Assembly: GCF_036669915.1 (NCBI RefSeq)
Contig: NC_089312.1
Location: 32,569,330 to 32,633,329, forward strand
Direction of reading: 5' to 3'
Length of the DNA: 64,000 nucleotides
Origin: Pocillopora verrucosa
Lineage: Eukaryota > Cnidaria > Anthozoa > Scleractinia > Pocilloporidae
Part shown: positions 1-25,989 of the stretch, in pieces
How the letters are laid out: the number at the start of each line of letters is the position of its first letter
Position numbering within the stretch: position 1 is the stretch's first letter
The notes under the pieces: model-generated
What the model saw: only the letters and a program-made list of their open reading frames with translations
Told to the model about the DNA's origin: nothing
Databases searched by the model: none
Position numbers and translations under genes: made by a program

Positions 1-131
1 CAGTTAACTTACAATTAGAATTAGTTAGAATCTGCGATTGGATTCAATTTTGTAATGGGACAATAAGACAAAAATGTAAAACTTTTGGCAATAGGAAGGT
101 GAGGGAATTGTCAAGAATAATTAGTGTGATA

Positions 132-720
132 GTGTAGTCTGGTTGTCTAGGTGAGTGTAGTCCTGAGAAGGACTGCTATTGGTAATGGTGTCTGAAATTT
201 TGACAACCTGAGCGGATGTCATCATCAGAGTCATGTGAATAATTGTTGTCAGACAAATGTTCTAGATCTGGTTTGTATAAACTGATTGGTCAGTTTTGCT
301 GTTATCTTGTTGGCTGTAAGACTCAAGTGCTGTAAGTTGGTCATGATTGGTCAGTTTCAATCGCATGGTATAAAGTTAGGTTGTCCATTTGGTTTGTTTG
401 TAATGTTAACATTGTGAATAAACAGGTTGTATGGTGCTAGTAGTAGTTGACACCTGTTTAGGTGAGTCTGTTCTAAGTTAGTGAATCAGCTTTCCAGAAT
501 CAGTCATTAAAAGTAGTTAGTGCTGTAGGTAAGGCATTGTGCATAGTCCCAGTAAATAGTGGGGTTCATAAGTCAATGCTGTCAGAAAGTTGAAATCACC
601 TTTCTTTGTCATCCGCTTGTGTCCAGTCAGTCTAGTTGTGAGGTTTTCGCCAGTCTCTCCAATATAGAGCCTTGGCAGTAAGAACAGTAAATCTCATAAA
701 CTGCTCTCCATCTCTTCTTT
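132..720 (-). mobile_element. Degenerate 3' end of a Penelope-like retroelement (GIY-YIG fragment)
   Basis: On the minus strand, 720 down to about 560 encodes a recognisable GIY-YIG-type endonuclease fragment split by a frameshift: first YEIYCSYC, then in another frame LYIGETGENLTTRLTGHKR. This pattern is typical of the C-terminal nuclease domain of Penelope-like elements. It is followed (toward 132) by a spacer that includes a CTGATGA...stem...near-GAAAC segment resembling the hammerhead-ribozyme region of such elements. There is no intact reading frame, so this is a fossil. Outer boundaries are approximate. Confidence 0.6.
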
Positions 721-3600
721 GGTTTGTCCATGTCTTTCACATTTGTTAGTAACTGACATGAAAATAGAGGAAATTGGGTCAGCAATACTCACCCAGTCTT
801 ATACTCCCATGTAGCAAACATGGATTTCATGCTTTCAAGACAATTGCTGAGTACTTTTCAATAGTTTGCATTTACTCAGTTGTGCATACAGCTTATTGAA
901 AAGCTTTTTATTGTGAAAATCAAAAGGCCATGAACACTTTTAACTGATTCTGGCAAGTCAATTGTGTACTTACCAATCAATACAAAGCAAACCTCAAACT
1001 TACAAGCTAATCATTGTTGCCATTTGTGGTTTAGTTTTATGATTTGCTTTTTTTCCTAAAAAAAATCAACACTCCACCAATACTTGTCATGACTCAAAAT
1101 GATGATCTGTCAATGGTCAATGTCTGGTCAAAGATAGGTTTATGTCTGACCAACTCCTTGGATGGTCAGACATGTTGTCTGTCTTTTTTATGTGTGCAGA
1201 GAAGAACTCAATTACAAACTAAGCTTAGGTCTGAAATACAGCTGTATCACTTTTATTGTATTAAATTTGAGACTGCATGTACTATAAAAGAGTGGTACTT
1301 CCAGTATATATACTTGTTCTCTAAGCTGGGGGAGGGGGGGGGGAGTTTTATGAGATATAATGTAATGGATACTTGTCTGGCTAAAAATGGATTGTGCCTG
1401 AGCAAAAATAGGATTGACCGGACAACATGACAGGTACCAGGTGAGAAATTATTTTGGACCTTAATTTCTGGTGTTCACAGTTTTCTAAGCTTCACAGAAC
1501 TTTTCATACAACTTATTGATAAGCGTTGTAATTGAATTACCTTAATTAATTCAATTGCCAAATGACCAAAAACAACCAAGTTCATTTATTAAGTGTATAC
1601 AATTAAGTTGTAACTGATGAACTTGTAACACAAAATAACAAAAAATAGATATGACTAACATAAATGGTTTTTGAATTATTAAAATTATTATGTAATCATG
1701 TACTAGCCTGAAAGTTGTTTTAACTAGCCTGAGAAAAAATTTCCAAGGCAGTTTATAAGAACCAATTCATAAATGAAGTGTTTTAATTCAAGAGCCACTT
1801 TATTACTTGTTATTAATGAGCTCTAATGTTAATGTAACCTTAAATAATACTTTTAAGTGGAAAGTTGTTGCCATTTGTAAGCTTTTCTTTTCTCAAAAAT
1901 CTGATATCTTTTTATCATTATATCTTAAAAAATTACATCCAGTAGATTAGTCCTCTGAAAAATAAAATTTTGGGCAAGTCTCAATTTCACCCAGACATCA
2001 ACAAAATTATGCACATTCCGCTGAAAGGACCATTTTGAGACATTTTGTTGTTTCAGATGAACAAAAAGATTGTGAACAAATTTCTCACTGGAGCCATCAA
2101 ATCCATTTGGGCATGCAAGTTCTTTGAAAAAAGAAACACAATCCACCATAACAACTAACATTCTTTGAAATAAATCCTGATTGTTTCTATTATTTTGTTT
2201 TGATTTGTTTTTATGTCAGAATACCTAGCAGAGCCAGTAGCAAGTTCTGTAAGGTAAGCAGTCTCTCAATTTTTTCTAACCTAATCCAAATTCATTGCAT
2301 TCATATCTAATTGCACAGATCTTACTGTCAAAGTTGTTGTGGATACTTTCCTTCCCCTAATTCTAATATTTTAGATTTAAAAGTATTCGACTTATCTGAA
2401 ATTGAAGCAAAAAATTATAATACCTTTAAATCATTGAACCCTCTGATCAATTCACTTGTTCTCCATAATCCTGTTTCTTGCACCCCCACAAAATAATATT
2501 GCACATAATATTCTCTTCACTGCTGCCAAGCACTGGCTGCCAATTAGAAATTCACTTGTAGTAATAATTGAGTGTGAAGAGGACCTCAGTGTATCTAATA
2601 ATAAAAATGATAATGAGAATTCAGTGGTGGACTTTCTATGAGGTGCCACTTTTTAGTTCACTCCTTTAGGGTGAATTGTAGTTTGGAAAGTTAGTTTTTG
2701 CAAAAGGAAGAAAACTGAAGAACTCCGCAAAAAATTCTCAGAGCGAGGACAAGAACCAACAACAAACTCAACTCACAGTGGCCAATAAAGTAGGTACTGG
2801 TTTGTTTCGTCTAACTTTGGATAGTAAGCAGTTTTAATTTGCCAGAGTAGTGGTGTTTGTCTCATCAAAATAAAAATCACATTTGATTTTTCGCCCTTCA
2901 TTCAATGGAGAACCTTCAACTTTTGCCTTCTGACCTCTAGGTTCTTGTAGGTATCATTTTTAACCTTGTCCTCTAACATCTTTTAAATCAACCTGGACTT
3001 ACAGACATGATTTGATACTGTTGATCCTAGTGTGGCTCTTCCACAACATGAAGAAAATCAAGCTGATGCCCAGCAGATCTACTTCTTTCACAAAATACAC
3101 CATAAGCTTTGTGATCTTGACAGAACATTTAAGTAAAACAAGATTATTAAGTCCATGGCCAATTTCACAGTATGATCATTGGGTATATTGAAATGATTGA
3201 TTAGCAAAAATATTTTGAACGCAGTAAAAAAGGAACAAATATTTTCTCAGCCTTAAAGAGATTTTATGTAAATTAGTCGTAGATTACAAGTGGAACTGTG
3301 CTGCTTGTAAACAAGTTACTCAACATTTGTATCTCAGTGTTCACATCCATAAAAATGACGATTCTCGAATAAATAAAATATTTAAAGAAAGTAGAATCCA
3401 TCGAAAAACGAGTAAAATCTAACAGGAGCAAATATACAATGGCCGTACCCCTTCCTGCGTTCGTTCCTCTTCTATTCGTGGCATTGTTTTTCATTCTCCT
3501 TGCCGAGATGAATTAAACAGTTTAAAGTATCATCCCAATCGCTCTCTTAGAGACAATTCTCCAACATCAACGCGAAAAAAAATAAAGACATTTTTCAGAG
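721..3600. other. Mostly non-coding stretch
   Basis: AT-rich sequence with a poly-G run near 1328-1341 and no convincing gene. Two exon-like spots were seen but not assigned: a short segment at about 2219-2252 flanked by a TTTTTATGTCAG acceptor-like site and a GTAAGC donor-like site, and the minus-strand open frame at 1925-2161 listed separately. Confidence 0.4.
1925..2161 (-). CDS. Possible terminal exon of an unknown gene
   Basis: A 78-codon minus-strand open frame ends in a stop at 1925 and reads with protein-like composition (for example FFKELACPNGFDGSSEKF near the start). It is preceded on the minus strand by TTTATTTCAAAG, which could be a weak acceptor. I recognise no domain and could not find partner exons with confidence. 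It could equally be a transposon scrap or chance. Confidence 0.15.
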   Translation of the reverse strand: MLVVMVDCVSFFKELACPNGFDGSSEKFVHNLFVHLKQQNVSKWSFQRNVHNFVDVWVKLRLAQNFIFQRTNLLDVIF

Positions 3601-3605
3601 ACAAA

Positions 3606-3803
3606 ATGGCGGAAGAAAAAGGCATCAAATATCGCCAGGCGTTACTAGCTTGTAGAAAAATGCGGTACTTTTTGTCTGGGGCGAGGAAAATTGCCTTCCA
3701 AATATGGAGGCCTTGGCCTTATTTGGATTGGTTACACTTGTGGACGTTTTTCAATGATTGCTGGGAAAAGCTTTCGAAGCTCGCCTACGCCCTAGAAGAC
3801 TGA
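3606..3803 (+). other. Candidate upstream ORF before the G-alpha-q start
   Basis: A 65-codon ORF opens with ACAAAATGGCGG, a strong metazoan initiation context, and stops about 150 bases before the G-alpha-q ATG. No domain is recognised. If the G-alpha-q transcript starts upstream of about 3600, this would be a translated uORF; if transcription starts later it has no role. The transcription start cannot be located from sequence alone. Confidence 0.25.
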
Positions 3804-3954
3804 GTGGTTCACCATTTTGGAAGAATAAATTCGGTAGTTTCAGTGGACTCGTAGCTCCATTCGGGGCTCGAGTAGTGAAAAGGACAACTATAGTTCCTTT
3901 TGACGCCATCGCTGGCTTAGGTTGTGACGATCGAAGGCAATTTGTTCTTTCAAG

Positions 3955-11492
<7,538 letters not shown>

Positions 11493-12026
11493 ATAGAGTT
11501 GGTAAGAGATCTTATAATCTGAATTAAAGATAAGAAGGCAAGTAGGCTTTGAGAGATTCAACTTGGGAATGAAAACTGTAGAAAATCACAAAATGGTTGA
11601 ATAGAGATTCCTTTATTTAAGATTACTTGTCTTCAGCTGATTCTAAGTGAAGTGCTTTTGTGTACAAAATACTCTAAAACAAAAGTTTCTGTGTGAGAAT
11701 ATAACTAGGATTCAAGCTGTGAAGACAAGTACAGCACTGTGAATTGTTTCCAGTATATTTCAACACAGTTGAACATTGTGTAATTTGAAGGTAGTTAAGC
11801 AACTGGAAATATTTTCCAAAGTGTTAGATATATAGCTAGAAAGTGTCTTGAATAAGGAAAAAGAAACATTAGTTTGGCTGTTAAGTTTTCACCAAGGCTA
11901 CTTCCACCTCCCTCTCCCTAGTTTTGCCTCTTGGATCAACAGTTATGTTGTTTTTCATAAGAGTGGGGACAATTTCTTGTTTGTTCCATCCTGCAAAAGA
12001 ATTTTGTATTGTTAGCCTAAAGGAAA

Positions 12027-12032
12027 AATAAA
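12027..12032 (+). terminator. Candidate poly(A) signal of the G-alpha-q gene
   Basis: AATAAA about 535 bases after the stop codon, followed by a T-rich stretch. It would give a 3' UTR of about 0.55 kb. Confidence 0.5.
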
Positions 12033-12049
12033 CTGTTTTCTTTTACTAG

Positions 12050-15000
12050 TCTTTCTTTTGCAAGCTTTTGAAAAGATATTTACAATGTTCACTTCCAGAG
12101 ATTTTGGTGAGAAAAGTATTAATTACTTGCCTTCAATTGGCCATAAACAAAGTGTATATGATATCCATAATTTAACTGCTAATCTTCATCATATTGAACA
12201 CCCTTCTTGTGTATTTGCTTTCTGGGTAAGCTGGCTTCAGCCTGGATTTCTTGAACTCTTTTGCCTCTCTTTTGTCACTTTATGATTCTTTCAACTGAAT
12301 TGCTGAGGAGGTTAGTTTTTCATTATTGATAAGGTGTCTTGGGATTTGTCATCTCATCATGGACTCTACAACCTTCTTTCCTTTGTGGTCCTGGGGCATT
12401 TAGTATCATTATTTTTACCAATGAACTGCAAGGCTTAATAGAAAAGTAATTGTGTCTCATCATTTTAAAAAGTAGAAGCAAGAAACTAAATTACTAATTA
12501 CATGGTTTGGCTGCATCCCTGTGTGAAGAATTAGTATAAAATACTCCTTAGTTAGAGAGGAGACAAACTTATTAACCTAAAGTAGCCATGTAAAGTTCAT
12601 AATGGTGAAAGTAGTATTCTAAATGAATAGTTTAAGAAAAACTACTAAAGTCGCTAAAAAACAAGGAAAAATTTCTACAGTAGGTATGTAATAAAATTTC
12701 CTCAATGAAAACTACATATAGACCCTTAGAGAGATAATCAACATCTAGTAAACAACTTTTGTTAAACCTTGAGTTGCTTCTCCTGGTATTATTGCTAATT
12801 ATGATATCTTCAGATGTAAATCAAGAGGAAAAGCAGTCAGTAAGTTGCCAACAAGTAAAAATCTTCTTTTGGACTTGACTTTTTGATTGTATGAAGAGGA
12901 TTAAATCAAACTCTAACTATCTTGACCTTGGTAACGTCTGTTTTTCCATCAGTAAAAGAAAAACACTTCTTATTGCCAACTTAGAGTTGCTTTACCCAGA
13001 AAAATTAAAGTATCTTTGATTTTCATTCATTGTTACAGTTCCCTAATGTAGGAGTAGTAGTTGAAATAGGAAAGGCAGGTTTTTTTCGTTGTGAATTGTA
13101 GTATTTTGCAGGAATACTTTAGATCTATGGTGAAGGCTAAGTAGTTTTCGTGACAAGGAGTGGCGAAGTTACAATTAGATTAGCAACTTGTAGCTGTTGA
13201 TGTATACGTAGTTAGTGGAACTGTTTGGCAATAAGATGGGTTTGATTGACCAGCCAATTCGAGAGTTGAAGGCAGAAATGACATCAGGGTTGTACAATTG
13301 CTGTTATTGGTCACAGTGCCCCTGGGAGTAGACATGGTGGGTTGCCATGGAAACATCAGAGAGAACACCTTAACTTTTTAGATTTTTATTTTCTAAACAA
13401 TTAACGTTGACTTAAGACATCTTTCACGCGTCTTTCTGTTGCGTTCATTTTCGATTATTTTCCATTGTGGCTGACCGTTCTTGAACTATTAGAAAAATAG
13501 AAAAGATATAAATTATTATTGTTATGGAGCCAAATTATTTGGCAGACAATTCCAATAAAATTTTTAATTCGTTCATGATTATGTCAGCATTGCATCTAGC
13601 AACAAAAATATCTTGATTTGTCTTAGCTGGATCCCTGTGGTAACAGCCCTTGTACTTATAGTAGTCAATTGCTGTATGTATTCATGTATGTATGTATGTA
13701 ATTGCAGTACTTTTATAAACTGTTCATTTCTTTTCCGTTGTGATCAACGACCACAAGTGCTTGTTTTTAAGGGCCAGTGAAGTCACTACTCATCTAGGCT
13801 GACAGACTTTTTATTGTAAATTTTTCTGCAGCAGAAAGATTAAAACATAGCAAAATGACCAAAAAAAGAATGGGAAAAACGTGTTGTCTGGCTGTTTCTA
13901 TCTCCTTATTTTATTTGTTAGTTAGTGCGAAGATGTTCGTTCTGTTCGCAAAGGTTTGTTTGCGAAACTCCTAAGATATCACATGAATATCACTCTTAGC
14001 AGCTTGTTCATTGTGTTTTGAGGTAGCTGTGGGTTTCGATTACACAGGCTATGGGCACAAACGCGTTGTTCGTGGGACGAAAACAGGGCCTAGAGACTCG
14101 CGTCAACGTGGATCAGAAAAAAATTCGTGAAGCATTTCCTCTAAGTTTTGAAGAATTTTTTACCCTCGACCAAAAGGCAAGCTCATCTCAAACGCTTCAG
14201 CCTGCGAACAGGCACTCGTTCTTTGCGGTGAGGCACAAGCGTATCTTTGCCCGCGAGAAAGTTGGCGTAGGCCGGGCCGGGCCTCTTGTCGCCTCTAGCG
14301 CTTGTGTCGTAGAATCGCGTGTGCCGTGGCACCAATAATAAGGGCTTGCTCTCAAGCCAAGAGCCACTTTTGACCGAGAGACGTCTAGCTTGGAACGACC
14401 TTTAGTTAGCGAAAGCACCCTGCCCCCCCCCCCCTCCTAGACGTCGATCCGAGTCAGCGCTTACGCTATCTTAGCTAGTGAAAAACTTTCCCTCAGTCTG
14501 GTGCAGGTTGAATAGTAACTCCTTTGGCTTAGTCCCTTTTCCACGAGGTCAGTTGCACCCGGTCACGTGGCTGTGCTAAATGTACTTTGTCGGTCTATGG
14601 TTGCTACTTTTTATCCAATTAAATCCACATTCCGCATCACTTAAACATAAAATGGAATTAATGAGCACGTCTTTTAGCTCTGAAGCTTGCGATGATGTCG
14701 AAACTTGGTGGAATCATGAGTGGCATAGTTTCAAGTTGTAGTAGGTTTCGTATGTGATTATTTTTCCAAAACAATTTCGCCTTTTAATTTTGGGGTTGGA
14801 AAATTTCACTTACTAACCACTAGTTGTCTTGGTTTTTCGAAATGTGCGGTGCCTCAACTTATGTGAATTTATGAGCAGACTCTGACTTCAGCGAGTGCCG
14901 CCAGTTGCCTTTCTGTCGACCACAAGTTCTCTCTTGCCTGGATATTTCCCCATGTTCAATATCAAATTTACCTAGCTTCTGTGTAAGCGCCTCATCTTAC

Positions 15001-17650
15001 ACCCAATCAAGAAGTAAAAGTTGAGGGCACTTATTATTTCTGCGAAAACGCAGGTATTTCAGATGGAAATCAAATGCAACATTTTCCACTGAACAATATT
15101 CTGCAAAAAGTTTATTTTTTGCGCTTTTGCTAAAAGGCCTTAAAGTCATGCACGCCTTATTTTACTTTGTTTAAGGAAAATATAATTCTTCTCCTTTTAA
15201 TGGAAAATTCTCACAGGTTTTACAATACACATAAAGTGCCCTGGGTTACATATGAGGCAATCATTCTAATCTCTGCGCCTGCTCCTTGGGCCTAGATGCT
15301 ATGTTCATTCGCACTAACCAGATTGAAAAGAACGGCACATTCGTTGAGGATATGTGCCATAAGGCACTGTAATATTCTTATCATCCCCTTCTCTTGCAAT
15401 GAACTGGAAATCAGTTTCCTATGGTCCCTTTTTATACTCTGTTGGTGACGACAGTTCTCTCCCCCCCTCCCCCATTCCCTCAGAAAACGATGTGATTTCG
15501 CAAGAAATCCTCATCCCCTAGGGGTCCCTTAGTAACCCACTGTCAGAGCGCCTCTGAGGCTATCAACGGAAGAACTATATTTACCAAAAAGTAAAGATTA
15601 ACGTTACTCATGACAATTGATTAGAGTCCATCCGTGTAAATCATTTATGCAGCTTAGCGACTGTTTAAAGCGCCTTTTTGCCCAGATAGTCGACCACGTT
15701 AAATAATTCTGCAACCTTTCCATGATTTTGGAGGTTTTCTTTCTTTTTTTTTCCAAAGTTTTGCTTTGTTATGTAGGGAAACTACAACAGAATCCATTTC
15801 CTGCCCGCCTTTAAGATGTTAAGAATATTAGATTGAAACTTCAAACTTTTTCGTCCTTCGAACTTGTCTCATTTTTAAAACCCCACTGACTCAAATACAC
15901 GGTAATTTTCCTTAATGGGCTTTTTAAAATTATTTTACCCTTTGCTAACTAGATTTCAATGCACACCGGTTTTCTTGAACTGCCTTTTACTCCTCTTATC
16001 ACAGGGGGGCGGAAGTTCCTGTCAGCGTACGCCTGTGTCTGGTTCCTTTTGGCGTGGTCAAATTTGTTGGAGAGAAAAAAAAAATATACAAAGCTGGAGA
16101 ATTAGAGAAGGCAGGATAAAGGCCAGACCTGAAAAGAGCTCAAAGAAAAATGAAATATACTGGAACCGGCCCATGGCTTATTTTGGCACTGAAAGGTTGT
16201 AAAGCTGGATATAGCTTATTTTTTTGGCTCAAACTAACGCGATTGTTTAATTGTCGGTTTTGAAATGATTAGAAATTTATCTCTTCCCCACCAAAATTGA
16301 AGGTAAAGGAGCTTGTTTCTAGAATCGGATCGAAAATAACCAGTCCTCGTTTCTGATATCAGAAGTACTCCCTTCTGACGACCGCCCATGCTAAGAACTA
16401 ACAAGTACCAACATATGAACTTCATCCGCCGCAGAGCCTCGTTTCCATACTCAACGCTGATAAAATTTTCTGCAAAATAATGTACTTAAAACATGCCTTA
16501 CTCTCCGTAGATGTACAACGTTAGCGGTCTTGCGTAATGTTGACACCATTTCAACTTCACAGCCGCCGGTGTTTTATTTTACTGACTGGAAGGGACAGTC
16601 ATTGTTGTAGCGTATCAGGTGGGCCAACCTGATCGAGAAACGTGCTTTTCTGGAGCCAAAGAAAATGTTTTCGACGGGCGCGACGGTCAAGATTCGCCTC
16701 GGAGAGATGCGAAATTATGGGATATCATTGGAGGGGGTTCTCTGAATTGCGGCTATGTTCGCTAAAACTCCTAGCGCCTGGATGGGCTTTAAGAAATCGA
16801 ACGGACATTGTCGAAGGTAAATTCCCTAGACACACCCAGAGGCTGGATTACGCCTCAGAAATCTAATAGTCAACAGTTTGAACACACAGAAACATTTCTC
16901 CATTAGAGCGAAATGCCTTGCTACAACTTAATTGGAGGATGGTGGCCAAAGTCTGAAATAGCGTGTCGCAAGGGCTTGCATCGAAGGAAAACAATGGCGA
17001 GGGTGGAATTCTGTTAGTTTTTCCGGTTCTCTGCCAGATATTTTTCGGTCGTGGGCCTGGTGTGTATTTTTTCCTATTTCTGCGATCGAATTTTTCAGTT
17101 TTTCGCTTTCTACAAGAACTGTAGACCAAAATATTGTAAATTTTCCCCTCCCAGGCATCCAAGATGGCTTCGCAAGTCACATGACTTGACATTTGGCGGA
17201 ATGGTGACGTAAAAGGGTAAGTTGGGAGAATATGATATGTGAGAGTTCTAACGCATATTATGTCGCCTTTTATGTTTCAAATGAGAAGAGCCTCGTCTTA
17301 CAGGATTTCCCATCTTTGTTTTCCATCCTAGTTCCTCTTAAGAATCATTTTTACTCAGAGAAGTGAGATTATTTTCCTACAAGATTCCTCTAGTAAATTT
17401 GTGCAAGGCTTTACTTCTTTTGATTTTCATCTGTGAATCTGACAATGAGATTTGTTTTACCCTAGGACTTGTTTAAATATGCGTAAAATATACATTTTTA
17501 CTCCTTTCAAGTCTCTCGTGGATAGGAAAGCGTAGTATTTGACACCTGATCAAAGATGCGTTTCTCGTTAGCAAGTTTGCATGGATTCAAAATATTCGCT
17601 ACTACGCTGGAGCTTAGCAGCGTCAATCTATTGTACCCCCTCTGGGGAAA
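12050..17650. other. Long stretch without a convincing gene
   Basis: No chain of splice-compatible exons with family similarity was found on either strand. Several open frames (for example around 14051-14338 and 16863-17192) overlap each other on opposite strands and show no domain. Local features are a short ATGT run near 13682-13701, a poly-C run near 14421-14435 and a more GC-rich patch at about 14040-14460. Around 17150-17230 the sequence includes an AAGATGGCTTCGCAAG element of the kind seen near promoters, so a promoter for the downstream ANP32 gene may lie here; that is inference. Confidence 0.4.
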
Positions 17651-17701
17651 TTGTACTGTGGCGCGAGGCAAACCAACTCGTTCGATTCTGTAGAAGGTGC
17701 A

Positions 17702-23129
<5,428 letters not shown>

Positions 23130-23942
23130 CGCAAAATATCTTAGCAGTATGGAGCAGCCCACTCAATAGAGAAAGAGCTCTTTATGTATAGACTTGCCAG
23201 CAATGTTGCTGAGGCCCTTATTTTAAAGGGCTGGAAGTGTTCTCTTGCAAGGCCTCTAACAGAACTATTCCATAACTTGCAAGTGGTGTTTTTCATTCCA
23301 CGGTTCTGACTGGTTCATTTCCTGTTTTGTAATCCATAGTTCTAAAACTTGTCAGAATGGTAGTGAGATTTTTCCTTTGTTGGACTTGGTCTGATTTGAA
23401 TTTGTATTCACTCCAAGAGTCAATGAACACTTCTTGTTTACTGGATAGAGATCAACATTTAACATCCTTGTTTGTAAATATGTGTCAGTATGGCATATCA
23501 TGGATAGCTTTGTGCAATGACTGCACAACTAGTTGGTGCACTTGTTACTTTCCATAGTATATGGTACAAGCAAAAAACCTTTTGTTTTATGATGTGTTCA
23601 TAGTTAACCACAGTGAGTCGCTGGCCTGTAGATAGGAAAGAGCAGTTATTGTTAACTTTCACTACTGATGACATACATTTTTGAGAGGAAACATTTTAAA
23701 CTTGCTTGCATCAATAGTTTTGAAAAAAATTCTTTCTTATACTATCATCTATTGTCTAGGCTTTATCAATTATCATTAAGTACAGGTAACCAAAGCATTG
23801 GTGCTTCCTTTTGGATTATTCACACAAGTTCATCTGTAGAGGCAGTAGTTGTACCCATTCAAATCCGCACCATCAGTAAATCCACTTCTGTACAAAGCAC
23901 TTTGAAAGTTATCTGGTTCTGTCATATATGTGAACATTAGCA

Positions 23943-23948
23943 AATAAA
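23943..23948 (+). terminator. Candidate poly(A) signal of the ANP32 gene
   Basis: AATAAA about 815 bases past the stop, with no other gene in between, giving a plausible 0.8 kb 3' UTR. Confidence 0.5.
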
Positions 23949-23974
23949 TCTTTGAATGATGTTGATAAGAAAGG

Positions 23975-25940
23975 ATTTGCTTGCCTGTTTATCTCTGGTC
24001 TTTGCTAAAGTAAAGACCCAAAATTAGGCATTTTAAATCTTGCAAAGTGTCGTGACAGTGCGTGTTTCACAAGTATACTTCACTTTGGAGAATTGGGATT
24101 CGAAGGGGTCAAGGAAAATGGCGAAAGTCATGGAATTCTATGATATGCATTTCAAGTCATGAAACTTTGATATGGGTTGTAGATTATTGTGGAATTTGAA
24201 TGTAAAAACATTTTTGAGACGAAAGAGAAGGAAAAGTTCCTTGGTTTCTGTATTACCTTTGAATCAACTTCGATCGTGGGTCACGGAGAGTGTCGAAGAC
24301 TTACTGCTCATACCAAGCCCCGGAAAAGAATTTGTTAATGACTAAACAAAATTTGTGCCAATTAGGCGTTAGTACAGGGCGTGAGGATTCTTGGTAAGTT
24401 CGGAACTGCAGATGAAGTATTCGAGCATTCTTAACATCAGTATGCATATTCTCTATACTGTAACTCGCATATTTTCCCAAGGTGTCGATAGAGAGAATTT
24501 GGGTAACGATCGAGAGCTTTTTTAGCTTGTGATCATTTCGTTTATTCTCGTGACCTTGATGTGTGATTCAGGGGTGAAATTGTAAGGAGAAATTAGCCAT
24601 AGGGTTAAAACTTGGGCGAGGAGAACACACAGTTGTGGAAGTGAAAGGAAAGCTCTAAAACACTCCTTTCCTTCCCTTAGCCCATCGATTAAAAGGATGC
24701 CCATGTCATTTCGCGATTGGAGTCGAAAGTTCGCTTCTCACTCGGTTGATTGCACCTTTCTTGGAAGCTTTGATTCCTGCTGAAGGTGTTCTTGCGCCAA
24801 AATCCTGGTCAAAAGCCCTCAAGACACTTTCAAAATACACAAGCAAAAAATCCATGTGGCATGCTACTTTAATGTGTATACACTGACAACAGTCTGGTAG
24901 GATTGAAAAACCCCTCCCCCCTTTCTCCTGAACAGTATTGAAAGCGTAGCAAGTTTGGGAGAAAGATTGCAAAGAGGGAAGGAGATTGTGTGTGTGTGTG
25001 TGTGTGTATGTGTGTTTGGGGGGAGGGGGGGGGGGGTCGGGAGGACTGCAAAGCTCGAGCGAAGAGTAGCTTTTAAAAAGTTTCTTAAGACTTTGGCCCT
25101 TGGTTGCTTTCAGAATTCAGCGTGTCTCTCACGCTGAATTGGCAAACTATCTTTGGAGAAATTTAAATATATACGGTAATAGAGAAAATAAAATCGTGTT
25201 CGCTTATCTCCTATTTTACTTCATTAATGAGTTATTTTCTTACAATTAATTGCTTCCTGACTTAATTAAGGAAGAAAGACCATCCGAAGCTGCCTTCAAG
25301 CAGTAAGATATCAGGTTCTTGCTACAGTATTGTTTATCTAGACACTTGTGGCTGAGACCGGAAGCCACTACGTTCCATTCCCATCTTATCCGTCTCGCGG
25401 TGCAGTCAAACAGACTAATTTCGTTTGGCCCATTCGAGTGGGCGGGACGGATATTCAGAGAAAGCGGGCATCAAGCATTTTCGGAGTTTCCCTTTTTTTT
25501 TTAAGTGGCAATTCGTGGAGGGCAGGATAGCCCACCTAGTAACCACCCTCTTATACTTATATGATGAAGTCTTCAGAATACCCTCCCCACCCTTCTAATG
25601 TGTTCCTTGGAAACGCCCCAGTTCTCAGAAAGTAGTGCCCGCACTTTCAAAAGCTAATATCGGTGACTTGACCAAATAAAAGGGTCAGTGAAAACAGTTT
25701 GGGAACATATAAAGCTTCTTAGCATTCGTCAATGCTTAGAGTGCTTCTTTCCTTGGATTACTATGCAAAACGACAGCGTGACAGCCCTTCTGAAGTCAAA
25801 TGTGGCAAAAATGTGTAAAGAAAAACTTGTCGTTAGGATTATAATTAGTTCAGAAATCGAGGTAAGTTTATGCATCGTCAAATATTTGAAGAACAAAACA
25901 ACTTGTGGCTCAGAAACTTCGAGCAACTGTCAATGGCGTG
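23975..25940. other. Intergenic stretch with simple repeats
   Basis: No gene is supported. It holds a TG dinucleotide run at about 24987-25014 followed by a poly-G run at about 25018-25036. Small open frames on both strands overlap and have no recognisable domain. Confidence 0.5.
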
Positions 25941-25946
25941 ACGGGG

Positions 25947-25954
25947 TATAAATA
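25947..25954 (+). promoter_or_regulatory. TATA box of the SAM-domain gene
   Basis: TATAAATA lies in GGGGTATAAATAGGGCG, 36 bases before the ATG at 25990. Transcription would then start near 25975-25980, leaving a very short 5' UTR. It is a good match to the TATA consensus in the right place. Confidence 0.6.
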
Positions 25955-25989
25955 GGGCGTGCACACTTGTGCATGAATTATTAACCAAG

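Noticed and set aside
14051..14418. Overlapping open frames on both strands in a GC-richer patch
   Set aside because: The two frames shadow each other, show no family similarity and no splice-linked partner.
16863..17192. 109-codon minus-strand open frame near the ANP32 promoter
   Set aside because: No recognisable domain; overlaps a second open frame on the same strand, a sign of chance openness.
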